Below are positions 12,918 through 21,007 of a stretch of DNA of 23,952 nt, piece after piece. The position numbers were made by a program, and so were the translations under genes. Positions within the stretch are counted from its first letter, which is position 1, and each line of letters starts with the position of its first letter. The notes beneath the pieces were generated by a model, which worked only from the letters and a program-made list of their open reading frames with translations, had not been told where the DNA came from and did not search any database. Origin of the DNA: Chloroflexota bacterium (GTDB lineage Bacteria > Chloroflexota > Limnocylindria > Limnocylindrales > CSP1-4); contig JAJYMP010000458.1 in NCBI GenBank assembly GCA_021786915.1, positions 1 through 23,952 on the forward strand. Direction: 5' to 3'.

Positions 12918-13694
12918 TTAGGCATCCATCCGAGAAAGGTTGGCGGTCATGGCAGGCGGCCGAGCGGCGTTGTCGCCTTGCGAGGGCGTCCGGCGCCGGA
13001 CACGACGTGTCGGTGACAGGCGCGTGCCATTCGGTGATGACAGGAAGATCAGCAGCCCGACAGCGCCGGACGGTGAGCGAAGCCATGATCGCGCCTCGGC
13101 CCCACGGACTGGAAACAACTCGCCCAACACGGCTCCGTGCCGATCGACCCGACGTCGCGATGTGGTGTCGTCGGGCAGCACCAGCATCGACGCAGTGGCG
13201 CTCGCCTTCCAGCCGAAACGCTCCCTCGCGATGCCCCTGGCAAGCCGGACCTTGACGTCCTGCCGTCGCAGCGTCTCCTCGATCGAGTTGAGTGAGCTCT
13301 TCACCTCCACGACGAGGAGGGTTCGGGTTGCCGGGTGCCAAGCCAGGATGTCGATCGAACCACGCTCCCCGTAGACGGAGAACGTCACCTCGGCCTGGAC
13401 GACCCAGGCCGCGTTCACGAGCAGGCCACCGGCGACGCCGCTGAGCAGTGCGTGGCGCTCGTCGACCAGGCGGTCTAGGTCGCCGCCGCGCCAGTAGGCC
13501 TGGAGCGGCATGTCAATCTCGAGCGACTTGAGCACCTTGCGGATGGTGCCCAGCTGAAGCCGGTCAAGTCGACCGTGCTCCACGCGCCAGACCGTCGTGG
13601 CGCTTACTCGCGCCGCGCCCGCGACATCACTCTGGCGCCAGCCGAGGCGGATACGAACCGCCCTAACACGTGACCCGAACTGAAGGTCGTTCAT
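12918..13694 (-). CDS. XRE helix-turn-helix protein with PD-(D/E)XK nuclease-like domain
   Basis: Residues 5-60 form an XRE-type DNA-binding domain (VRAVRIRLGWRQSDVAGAAR, VSATTVWRVEHGRLDRLQLG). Residues 85-175 resemble a restriction-endonuclease-like fold: YGERGSIDILAWH with Asp115, TRTLLVVEVKSSL with Glu130-x-Lys132, then a basic helix. The Asp...ExK pattern is that of PD-(D/E)XK nucleases such as Holliday-junction resolvases. Related HTH-plus-ExK proteins occur in Actinobacteria and Chloroflexota, usually annotated only as transcriptional regulators. The C-terminal 45 residues are basic and probably disordered. The ATG at 13694 has no good ribosome binding site. Related short repeats lie on both sides of the gene. 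It is not clearly operonic with anything. Confidence 0.78.
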   Translation of the reverse strand: MNDLQFGSRVRAVRIRLGWRQSDVAGAARVSATTVWRVEHGRLDRLQLGTIRKVLKSLEIDMPLQAYWRGGDLDRLVDERHALLSGVAGGLLVNAAWVVQAEVTFSVYGERGSIDILAWHPATRTLLVVEVKSSLNSIEETLRRQDVKVRLARGIARERFGWKASATASMLVLPDDTTSRRRVDRHGAVLGELFPVRGAEARSWLRSPSGAVGLLIFLSSPNGTRLSPTRRVRRRTPSQGDNAARPPAMTANLSRMDA

Positions 13695-14006
13695 GCCGCC
13701 ATGGTCCGCGGGGACGCTTTGGCCGCACTTATTCGACGCGTGTCGCAGCGGCGACCGCCATTTCTCCTCCCGGCGGCGCCAATCCGGGCCATCCGACGCT
13801 GGGACGCCGATTCCGCAACGTTCGGCCCCCATTTCCTCGTCCTGGGAAGCCACGGGCCAACACCGAACCCTAGGCGCCTCCCGGGGGAGGAATGGTGGGC
13901 CGACGAACCGGGCGGCGGTACGAGCGATCCGAGGCGCGGCGCCCGGCGTCGGAGCGGGGTGCCCGCGCCGGCTCCGCCCGAAGATGGTCATTTCCCAGCA
14001 CGGTGC
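13695..14006. other. Intergenic region with related AAATGG..TGCGG repeats
   Basis: These 312 bases contain no gene I can support. On the minus strand, 13841-13808 and 13768-13741 share AAATGGnGGnCGnnnGnTGCG. A third relative, in the opposite orientation, lies at 12855-12885 beyond the other end of the XRE gene. The block also holds the probable XRE promoter and the promoter of the DUF59 gene. Confidence 0.4.
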
Positions 14007-14012
14007 TAGGAT
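14007..14012 (+). promoter_or_regulatory. TAGGAT -10 box for the DUF59 gene
   Basis: TAGGAT lies nine bases before the ATG at 14022, and no ribosome binding site is visible. The spacing is slightly longer than in the other leaderless candidates but still leaves almost no 5' leader. Confidence 0.45.
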
Positions 14013-14021
14013 TTCTGGGTC

Positions 14022-14369
14022 ATGAACGAGATCCAGCCCAACGCCCCCACCGCGTCCGCGTCGGCAGCCGCCGACGCCGCCTTCGACGCGCAGCGCCGCG
14101 CCACCGAGTACGCGATCCTCGACGCGCTCCGCGCCGTCGTCGATCCCGAGATCGGGATGAACGTGGTGGAGTTGGCCCTGATCAAGCAGATCATCCTCGG
14201 GCCTGAGTCCACCGAGATCAAGATGATCCTGACCACGCCGTTCTGCCCGTACGCCGGGGCGATGATCCAGCAGGTCAAGGAGCAGGCCGAGAGCGTCGTC
14301 GACCACGACGTCCAGGTCACGCTCCTCGCTGAGCGCTGGGACCCGCGCGATGCCGGCCTCATGTGGTGA
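14022..14369 (+). CDS. MIP18/SufT-like DUF59 iron-sulfur assembly protein
   Basis: The 115-residue protein belongs to the DUF59 (MIP18, PaaD/SufT) family, involved in Fe-S cluster maturation. Family marks are DPEIGMNVVELALIKQI, MILTTPFCPYAGAMIQQV with the conserved Cys, and the Trp near the end (LLAERWDPRDAGLMW). The first 25 residues are Ala-rich and probably disordered. No suf operon is adjacent, so it is likely a stand-alone carrier or assembly factor. A 70-bp gap separates it from the adenosyltransferase gene on the same strand, with no clear terminator. Confidence 0.87.
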   Translation: MNEIQPNAPTASASAAADAAFDAQRRATEYAILDALRAVVDPEIGMNVVELALIKQIILGPESTEIKMILTTPFCPYAGAMIQQVKEQAESVVDHDVQVTLLAERWDPRDAGLMW

Positions 14370-14439
14370 GCGGCCGCCCACGACGCGCCGCCGGCCAACG
14401 ACGCCGCGCCTCCAGGGCCCACACGACCAGACGATCCCG

Positions 14440-15129
14440 ATGAGCAGCCGCCTCCCGTTCCGCAGCGTTGTCGCCACTGGCCGTGGCGATGACGGGACGA
14501 CCGGCCTCCTGTTCGACAGCGCCCGCGTCCGCAAGGACGACCTCCGGACCGAGGCGTTCGGCACGGTCGACGAGGCCGTGGCCGCGCTCGGGATCGCCCG
14601 CGCCGAGCTCGCGAGCAAGCACCAGCAGGGCGCCCTGTCGCCCAACTTCGGCAGTCTCGGGCGGCTGGTCCTCCGGATCCAGCGCGAGCTGTTCGTCGCG
14701 GGCGCGGAGCTGGCGACGGCGCCCGACTCGCGCGATCGCCAGGTGGACGGCCAGACCCGGGTGTCGAAGGCGATGCTCGAGGGCATCGAGGCGGTCCTGC
14801 GCGAGGCCGAGGCCGCGATCGAGCTCCCGCGCGAGTTCATCGTCCCCGGCGAGACCCGCGTGTCCGCCGGCATCGAGCTCGCCCGCACGATCGTCCGTCG
14901 GGCTGAGCGCAGAACTGTCACGCTGGCCGACAATGATGCGGGGATCCGCGATAGCTTCGTCCTGCCATACCTGAACCGCCTCGCGGACCTGCTCTGGATT
15001 CTCGCCCGCTTGGCGGAGCAAGCCGAATCACGCAGCTCGACGACGGTCCGAACCAGCGGGCCGCACCGGTCGAGCGCCAAGACGCGGACCAAGCCCGCGC
15101 CGACCACACCTGAAGTGAGCGAGCCATGA
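14440..15129 (+). CDS. Cob(I)alamin adenosyltransferase, PduO type
   Basis: The enzyme transfers the adenosyl group of ATP to cob(I)alamin to make coenzyme B12. The 229-residue protein shows the PduO-type pattern: ATGRGDDGTTGLLFDSARVR (ATP loop and Lys/Asp segment), then EAFGTVDEAVAALGIARAE. ELARTIVRRAERRTV provides the Arg/Glu of the active site. YLNRLADLLWILARLAEQ matches the C-terminal family motif. It is a helical-bundle trimer in characterised relatives. The ATG at 14440 gives MSSRLPFRS and fits the family; its ribosome binding site is weak. The C-terminal 30 residues are basic and low in complexity. Its stop overlaps the BI-1 start (ATGA). No B12-dependent enzyme or riboswitch is visible nearby. 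Confidence 0.9.
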   Translation: MSSRLPFRSVVATGRGDDGTTGLLFDSARVRKDDLRTEAFGTVDEAVAALGIARAELASKHQQGALSPNFGSLGRLVLRIQRELFVAGAELATAPDSRDRQVDGQTRVSKAMLEGIEAVLREAEAAIELPREFIVPGETRVSAGIELARTIVRRAERRTVTLADNDAGIRDSFVLPYLNRLADLLWILARLAEQAESRSSTTVRTSGPHRSSAKTRTKPAPTTPEVSEP

Positions 15130-15824
15130 ACTTCCGACCCTATCCCGGCCAATCCATGTACGGCGTCCGGCCTGCACCGGCCCTCGTCCAGCAGCTCCTC
15201 GTCGGGGCGTTCGGCTGGATGTTCGCGGGCCTCATGCTGACGGCGGGCGTCTCCTACCTGACCGCCACCAGCGCGGCGATCACCCAGGCTGCGGCCACGA
15301 TCTTCCTCCCGCTGCTGATCGGGCAGTTCATCCTGGTGATGGTGATCAGCGCGGGCATCAACCGCCTGTCGCCGATGGCCAGCCTCGCGCTGTTCTTCGT
15401 CTACGCCGCGACGATGGGCCTCACGATCGGCGTCATCGTCCAGCTCTACACGGGTTCATCGGTCGCGATCGCGTTCGCGTCCAGCGCGGCGATGTTCGGC
15501 GGGGCGGCGGTCTACGGTCGGGTGACCAGCCGAGACCTCTCGCAGATCGGCTCGATCATGGTCATGGCACTGTTCGGGATCATCGTCGCGTCGGTGCTCA
15601 ACCTGTTCTTCCACTCGACCGGGCTGAGCTGGATCATCTCGATCGTCGGCGTCGCGATCTTCGCGGTCCTGACCGCGTGGGACGTCCAGAGGATCGTCAA
15701 CGGCCAGCTGGCGGCGCTGGTGAAGTCGGCCGAGCGCGCGACGGTGCTCGCCGCCCTCCACCTCTACCTCGACTTCATCAACCTGTTCCTGTTCATGCTC
15801 CGGCTGTTCGGCGAGCGCCGCTGA
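15126..15824 (+). CDS. BAX inhibitor-1 (BI-1/YbhL-YetJ) family membrane protein
   Basis: The 232-residue protein has seven predicted transmembrane helices. The family mark is LTAWDVQRIV and LYLDFINLFLFMLRLFG, whose two Asp residues correspond to the pH-sensing pair in the Bacillus YetJ calcium leak channel. A cytoplasmic N-terminus of about 20 residues precedes the first helix. The start overlaps the adenosyltransferase stop by 4 bp, so translation is coupled. The GAGCGAG just upstream is a weak ribosome binding site. The shared operon with B12 adenosylation has no obvious functional explanation. The gene is followed by a strong palindromic terminator. Confidence 0.93.
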   Translation: MNFRPYPGQSMYGVRPAPALVQQLLVGAFGWMFAGLMLTAGVSYLTATSAAITQAAATIFLPLLIGQFILVMVISAGINRLSPMASLALFFVYAATMGLTIGVIVQLYTGSSVAIAFASSAAMFGGAAVYGRVTSRDLSQIGSIMVMALFGIIVASVLNLFFHSTGLSWIISIVGVAIFAVLTAWDVQRIVNGQLAALVKSAERATVLAALHLYLDFINLFLFMLRLFGERR

Positions 15825-15844
15825 GCTTCGGGAACGACCGCCCG

Positions 15845-15872
15845 ACGGGGCCCGGCGCGCGCCGGGCCCCGT
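15845..15872. terminator. Perfect 28-bp palindrome after the BI-1 gene
   Basis: ACGGGGCCCGGCGC is followed immediately by its exact reverse complement, ending in GT then TTCG. With a GCGC loop this gives a 12-bp all-but-two-GC stem. It lies 20 bp after the BI-1 stop and can serve both strands, including the convergent c-di-GMP gene. Confidence 0.85.
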
Positions 15873-15938
15873 TTCGATTCCCGGAGGCCGAAGAACCGAG
15901 AGGCCGAAGCATGGTGATGCCGAAGCACCGGTCCGCCG

Positions 15939-18900
15939 CTAGTTGACCGGCAGCACCGGCAGCACCACTCGCGGCCCGGTCGCGGTCGCCAGCAGGTGCT
16001 CGATCTCGTCGGCAGGGAGCGGGCGCGCGAACCAGTAGCCCTGCCCGCGGTCGCAGTCGAGGCCTTGCAGCTCCGCCAGCTGGGCCTGCGTCTCGATCCC
16101 CTCCGCCACCACGTCCACCCCGAGGTTGTGCGCCAGCGCCACGACCGTCCGCACGATCGGCGTGTCGAGCGGCGTGTCGCCCAGACCGGAGACGAAGGCG
16201 CGGTCCACCTTGATCGTGTCGAGCGGCAGCCGGCGCAGGTAGGCCAGCGACGAGTACCCGGTACCGAAGTCGTCGAGCACCAGCCGCACCCCGAGCGCCC
16301 GCAGCCCGCGCAGCCGCTCCACCGACGCCTCGGTCTGGTCCATCACGACGCTCTCGGTGATCTCGAGCTCGAGGCATGACGGCTCGATGCGGGTGTGGTC
16401 GAGGATGTGCGCCACGATCCCCGACAGATCGGCCTGCGCGAACTGCCGCGCCGAGATATTCACCGACAGCGCCATGCCGCGCGCGGCCGGGAACCGCTGC
16501 TGCCAGTCGCGCAGCTGCTCGCAGGCGGTCTCGAGCACCCAGCGCCCGATCGGCAGCACCAGGCCGGTCTCCTCGGCGAGCGGGATGAACGAGAGCGGCG
16601 GCATGAGACCGCGCGTCGGGTGCTGCCAGCGGAGGAGCGCCTCGGCCCCGATGAGCTCGCCGGTCGAGAGGTTCACGATCGGCTGGTAGTGCAGCCGCAG
16701 CTCGCTGCGGTCGATCGCACGCCGCAGGTCGTGCTCCAGCGTCGCGCGCTCCACGCTCCGGGCGTGCATCTCGGGGTCGAACCGCACGGTCCACACCGAC
16801 GGGTCCGCCTTCGACCGGTGCAGCGCAACCTCCGCCTCGCGCAGCAGGTCGTTGGGCGAGGTCGTCAGGGTGGAGCTGATGGCGAGCCCGAGCGACGCCG
16901 TGATCGGGACGTCCTGCCCGGCGAGCTCGAACGGGACCGCCAGCTCGCGCTCGATCCGCGCCGCCACGCGCTCCGCCTCGCGCACGCTGCGCACGGTGCC
17001 CAGGAGCACGCCGAACTCGTCGGAGCCCAGTCGCGCCACGGTGTCGGTCGTGCGGGCCGCCCGGACCAGCCGCTGCCCGGCGCCCACCAGCAGCTGGTCG
17101 CCCGCGTCATGGCCCAGCGTCTCGTTGACCAGCGTGAAGCGGTCGACATCGATGAGCAGGAGCGCCACCCGGGGGCCGGACGAGCGAGCGCGGCCGGGCG
17201 CCGCCGTGCGCCCGCCCGGCTGGAGCAGCTCCGCGAGGCGGTTCGTGAGCAGCGTGCGGTTGGGCAGGCCGGTGAGGGTGTCGTGGAGCGCGGCGTGGGC
17301 ACGCCGGCGGACCTCGGTTTGCGCGCGCTCGAACAGGCGCCCGTTGTCGAGCGCCACCGACGCCAGCTGGGCGAACCGCGCGAGCGCCTCGACCTCGCGC
17401 TCCGAGAACGGGCGCCCCATGTCACCCGAGGCGAGGCCGATGCAGCCAGCCACCTCGCCGCCGCTGGTCAACGGGACGGCGCACATTGACCCGTACAGCT
17501 CGGCGGGCAGGTCTCGGGCGCGCTGGGCGAACTCCGCATAGTCATCGACGACCATCGGCCGACCGCTGCCCACGACCGTCCAGCCCAGGCCGGTCCCCTT
17601 CGGCAGCCGATACCCGGCGAGCGGCTCGAACACGCCGGTCGCGATGGCCATGACCAGGTCGACTTCGCCCTGGGGGCCGTCCTCCAGCAGATAGAGGAAC
17701 CCGTTCCGCACGCCGACGAGGGTGGCCGCCCGGTCGACGATGTCGCGCAGGAGCTCGGCCGGCGCGAGGTGCTCCATCAGCCGGAGCGTCGTCTCGTCGA
17801 TGGCCGCGAGGTACGGATCCCGGGTGGGGTCCAGGCCCCCGGACCGCGAGGTGGCCGGCGGCTTCACCAGGTAGAGCTGCCGGTCGGCCAGGGAGACGAG
17901 CTCGTCCTTGGTCGTCCCGTCGTCGGGGTGGACGGCGATGCCCACGCTTGCCGTGACCAGCGGGCCTGCCTGCTCGGTGAGGCGCGCGACGGCTGCCCTT
18001 ACGCGTTCGGCGACCTCGCGAGCCGCGGTCGCCCCCGCCCTCGGCAGGATGACGGCGAACTCGTCGCCGCCGTAGCGGTACACGCGGTCCTCGTCGCGGA
18101 GGGTCTCGCGCATCGTCGTCGAGATCCGGGCCAGGAGCGCGTCCCCAGCGGGGTGGCCGTGCGAGTCGTTGTAGTTCTTGAACCTGTCCAGGTCAATCAT
18201 CAGCAACGCGAACGGCGTCCCGGCCGCGACCGCATCGCCCAGCTCGCGCTGGAACGCGCCGTGGTTGCGGAGTCCGGTCAGTGCGTCGTGCTCGGCGCGC
18301 GTCACCACCTCGCCGTGCATCTCGGCATTGCGCAGGGCGATCGAGGCCTGGGCGGCGAACAGCTGGACCAGCTCGAACTCATCGCGCGAGAAGTGCGCCT
18401 CGTCCCCGCCCATGCGCGACACGTTGAGCGTGCCCGCGACCTCGCCGTCGATCATCAACGGGCAGACGATGAGCGACTCCGCCTCGTCGGGCGTGCCCGG
18501 GATGGTGATCACGCGCGGATCGAGGTGGGCGTCGTTGGCCAGTACCGCGGCCGCCTCACGGGTCACCCAGCCGGTGAGCCCAGAGTCGACCGGCGTCTGG
18601 TGCTGGAGGATGAGCTCTGAGAACCGGTCGCGGGCGACGAGCGCGCGCCGGGTGCTGGTGGTCCAGTCGATCCGGTAGATGGTGAGCGCGTCGTACGTGA
18701 CGACCGTCTTGAGCAAGTCGGCGATGGTCTCGAGCACGCTGGCCGGGTCGAGAGTCGAGAGCAGCTTCTCGCTGACCTCGAGCAGGCGCCGCTGGCTCTC
18801 GAGCCGGTGCTGGAGCTCGGAGCGCTGGCGGTGGACCTCCCCGAACGCCTCCGCGTTGGCGAGCGCCTGGGCCGCGTAGCCCGCGAAGATCTCGAGCATG

Positions 18901-19922
18901 CGCTCGTCATCGTCGGAGTACTGGTCGTAGCCCCCGGTGGACACGACGATCACGCCCATCACCCGGTCTTCCCAGGACATGGGCACCAGGAGCATCGACT
19001 CCGCGCCCCGGCTCGCGCCGATCTGGACGGAGCGGCCGTCCCTGGCGGCGTCGCCCAGGCGGACCGTGGAGTTGTTGCGGGCGACCCATCCCGTGAGGCC
19101 CGTGCCGATCGGCACGCGGAGCATCTCGGTGGTGGGCCGGCCGATGCCCATGAACTCGCCCTGGAAGGCGATCGGCTCGCACATGCTGGTCGCGTCGTCG
19201 ATGCGGTAGACACGGATCGTGTCGTGGCGGATGAGGCGGTCCATGCCGGCGACGATCGCCTCGCCGATCCCCTCGGTGTTCTGGATCCGGTTGAGGCGTG
19301 CCGAGAGATCCTGGATGGCCTGCAGACGCGCGGCGCCCGTCCGGACCGAGTTGAACAGCCGCGCGGTGGCGACGACGCTGGCCATCTGGTGGGCGAACGA
19401 GGAGCACAGGTCAAGCTCGGCGGGCGTCCACCGGACCGCGGCGCGGTGGCAGAGGACCAGGAGCGCGATGGGCTTGTCGCGGAAGACCAGCGGCACGTTC
19501 ACGACGGTCCGCAGACCCATCCGCCCGTAGACGCGTCCGAAATGGGGGGCGCGCGCCGGATCCTCGTACACGGTCGGACGGTGCTCCTCAGCGGGCCGCC
19601 AGGGCCTCGTCGAGCGGCGCGTGAGCTGGGCGGCCGCGTCGAGCAGCTCCTTGCGCAGTCCGACGTGGGCCGCGAGCTGGAGCGGGTGGTCGCCGTCGCC
19701 CAGAAGCCACAGGCCCGCGAGCTCCGCGCCGAACAGGGACTGGGCCCCGGCGAGCACGTCGCCGAGGACCACGTCGAGCTCGAGGTCGGGGCTGATGCCC
19801 GCCACGATCTGCTCGAGGGCGAGGTGACGCGCGTTCTGCAGGGATCGGTCCGGCCGCGCCGGGGCCTTGGGCCCGCGTTTCACCGGCTTGGGCTGGGTGG
19901 TGTCGTCGAAGGCGAGCGCCAT
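15939..19922 (-). CDS. Multi-GAF dual GGDEF/EAL cyclic-di-GMP protein, 1327 residues
   Basis: Order of domains: GAF1 (about 35-190), GAF2 (205-365), GAF3 (385-540), GGDEF1 (545-690), GAF4 (710-865), GGDEF2 (880-1040), EAL (1060-1315). GGDEF1 has an intact active site (RYGGDEF, 618-622) and the inhibitory RxxD site (R609-D612), so it should make c-di-GMP under product control. GGDEF2 reads LGSDEF (966-970) with RTTD at 957-960; the Gly-to-Ser change may lower activity or turn it into a GTP-binding regulatory domain. The EAL domain keeps GAEALLRW (E1094), NISARQ, DDFGTGYSSL (1217-1222), K1238 and AEGIET (E1274), so phosphodiesterase activity is likely. There is no membrane segment or signal peptide, so it is a cytosolic sensor. 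Short coiled linkers join the GAFs. The ligands are unknown. The ATG at 19922 has no strong ribosome binding site. Confidence 0.93.
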   Translation of the reverse strand: MALAFDDTTQPKPVKRGPKAPARPDRSLQNARHLALEQIVAGISPDLELDVVLGDVLAGAQSLFGAELAGLWLLGDGDHPLQLAAHVGLRKELLDAAAQLTRRSTRPWRPAEEHRPTVYEDPARAPHFGRVYGRMGLRTVVNVPLVFRDKPIALLVLCHRAAVRWTPAELDLCSSFAHQMASVVATARLFNSVRTGAARLQAIQDLSARLNRIQNTEGIGEAIVAGMDRLIRHDTIRVYRIDDATSMCEPIAFQGEFMGIGRPTTEMLRVPIGTGLTGWVARNNSTVRLGDAARDGRSVQIGASRGAESMLLVPMSWEDRVMGVIVVSTGGYDQYSDDDERMLEIFAGYAAQALANAEAFGEVHRQRSELQHRLESQRRLLEVSEKLLSTLDPASVLETIADLLKTVVTYDALTIYRIDWTTSTRRALVARDRFSELILQHQTPVDSGLTGWVTREAAAVLANDAHLDPRVITIPGTPDEAESLIVCPLMIDGEVAGTLNVSRMGGDEAHFSRDEFELVQLFAAQASIALRNAEMHGEVVTRAEHDALTGLRNHGAFQRELGDAVAAGTPFALLMIDLDRFKNYNDSHGHPAGDALLARISTTMRETLRDEDRVYRYGGDEFAVILPRAGATAAREVAERVRAAVARLTEQAGPLVTASVGIAVHPDDGTTKDELVSLADRQLYLVKPPATSRSGGLDPTRDPYLAAIDETTLRLMEHLAPAELLRDIVDRAATLVGVRNGFLYLLEDGPQGEVDLVMAIATGVFEPLAGYRLPKGTGLGWTVVGSGRPMVVDDYAEFAQRARDLPAELYGSMCAVPLTSGGEVAGCIGLASGDMGRPFSEREVEALARFAQLASVALDNGRLFERAQTEVRRRAHAALHDTLTGLPNRTLLTNRLAELLQPGGRTAAPGRARSSGPRVALLLIDVDRFTLVNETLGHDAGDQLLVGAGQRLVRAARTTDTVARLGSDEFGVLLGTVRSVREAERVAARIERELAVPFELAGQDVPITASLGLAISSTLTTSPNDLLREAEVALHRSKADPSVWTVRFDPEMHARSVERATLEHDLRRAIDRSELRLHYQPIVNLSTGELIGAEALLRWQHPTRGLMPPLSFIPLAEETGLVLPIGRWVLETACEQLRDWQQRFPAARGMALSVNISARQFAQADLSGIVAHILDHTRIEPSCLELEITESVVMDQTEASVERLRGLRALGVRLVLDDFGTGYSSLAYLRRLPLDTIKVDRAFVSGLGDTPLDTPIVRTVVALAHNLGVDVVAEGIETQAQLAELQGLDCDRGQGYWFARPLPADEIEHLLATATGPRVVLPVLPVN

Positions 19923-20181
19923 GGACGGACCGGCGACTCCGTACGACGCCGGCTGCGGTGGCTGCGGGCCGCAGCGAAGGCGCTGGCGTCAACGCTACGC
20001 TCCCGTTGGTCGGGTGCGCGACAGTACGGAGGTCACTCCCTGACTGGGGCTCCTGCCGGTGGCGGAATGACGTAGCCGGACGGGGCGATTTCGTCTTGTT
20101 CGTGGTGCACAATCGCTCGCCCCGGCGGCAGAATGGCGGCAGGCGGCGCCACCGGCGTCGTGCACGCGGAGGCAGGCCCCC
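19923..20181. other. Divergent intergenic region
   Basis: These 259 bases separate the c-di-GMP gene and the oxidoreductase gene. I see a GGAGG ribosome binding site for the latter (20168-20172) but no confident promoter, RNA gene or repeat. Confidence 0.5.
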
Positions 20182-20787
20182 ATGCGCATCGCGATCCTCG
20201 GAGCCGGCAACGTGGGTGGTGGCCTGGGCAGGGCGTTCGCGGCCGCGGGCCACGACGTCGTGTTCGGCGTCCGCGACCCGGAGAGCGTCAAGACACTTGC
20301 AGCGCTCGCGGACATCCCCGATTCCGTCGCCGCCTCGCCCGGGGCGGCGGTGGAGGGCGCCGACGTGGTGGTGTTCGCCGTGCGACCGGTGGCCATCAGC
20401 GCGACGGCCTCGGAGCTGCCCCCGCTGGCAGGTAGGGTCGTGATCGACGCGATGAACCGGTTCGACGCCGAGGCCACCGCCCGCTCGACCACGCAGGACC
20501 TCGCGCAGCTGCTGCCAGGCGCCAAGCTGGTCAAGGCGTTCAACACCATCGGCTTCGAGAACTTCGCCTCGGCCCGTGCGCGCTCGATCCCGGCCGCCAT
20601 GTTCATCGCCGGCGACGACGAGGATGCCAAGCGCGTCGCGATGGGCCTGGCCGAGCAGATCGGGTTCCAGCCCGAGGACGCCGGCGGCATGGCGAACACC
20701 AAGGTGCTCGAGGAGATGGTCAAGGTCTGGATGGCGCTCGCGCAGGCGCACGGCCGGACCGTCGCGTTCGCGATCTCGGAGGGTTAG
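20182..20787 (+). CDS. NADPH-dependent F420 reductase-like oxidoreductase
   Basis: The 201-residue protein opens with a Rossmann dinucleotide loop (MRIAILGAGNVGGGLGRAF). FGVRDPESVKTL follows, where Arg after the second strand suggests NADP(H). ADVVVFAVRP and GRVVIDAMNRF come next, then KLVKAFNTIGFENF, a motif typical of the F420_oxidored family (COG2085). The length fits. Family members reduce F420 with NADPH or are NADP-binding proteins of unknown substrate, and sequence alone does not decide. The ATG at 20182 has GGAGG nine bases upstream, a classical initiation unlike the leaderless genes around it. The gene stands alone, divergent from the c-di-GMP gene. Confidence 0.9.
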   Translation: MRIAILGAGNVGGGLGRAFAAAGHDVVFGVRDPESVKTLAALADIPDSVAASPGAAVEGADVVVFAVRPVAISATASELPPLAGRVVIDAMNRFDAEATARSTTQDLAQLLPGAKLVKAFNTIGFENFASARARSIPAAMFIAGDDEDAKRVAMGLAEQIGFQPEDAGGMANTKVLEEMVKVWMALAQAHGRTVAFAISEG

Positions 20788-20798
20788 GGCCGTATCGA

Positions 20799-20835
20799 AC
20801 GGGGGCCCAGCGGCCGGCCCCGGCCCCGGCCCCGT
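20799..20835. terminator. GC hairpin after the oxidoreductase gene
   Basis: ACGGGGGCC (20799-20807) can pair with GGCCCCGT (20828-20835), with one bulged G, around a GGCCCC-rich loop. There is no U run. The rest of the 220-bp gap (20836-21007) holds only a 9-bp inverted repeat, GACTCACTC at 20871 and GAGTGAGTC at 20951. Confidence 0.4.
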
Positions 20836-21007
20836 GTCAGCGTCTGCTTGCGCGCCCGCGAGTCAGGTGGGACTCACTCCGGCGGCGGCCGAGCGCGGGC
20901 CAGGTCCTGAGAGCCCGAGTTGCGCCGTTGACCATGCACGAGGGCGCCTCGAGTGAGTCGGTCGCGACTCGGCGGCACGGCCCGGCGCATCGAGGCGGTC
21001 GGCAGCC

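Noticed and set aside
14370..14439. Cobalamin riboswitch before the adenosyltransferase gene
   Set aside because: The 70-bp gap is too short for a B12 aptamer and lacks a B12-box-like sequence.
12918..15152. A 744-residue minus-strand protein
   Set aside because: Only the last 258 residues resemble a real protein. The rest is antisense to the DUF59 and adenosyltransferase genes, which have clear family motifs.
15845..15872. Protein-binding operator
   Set aside because: The perfect GC palindrome lies directly after a stop codon between convergent genes, so a terminator is the simpler reading.
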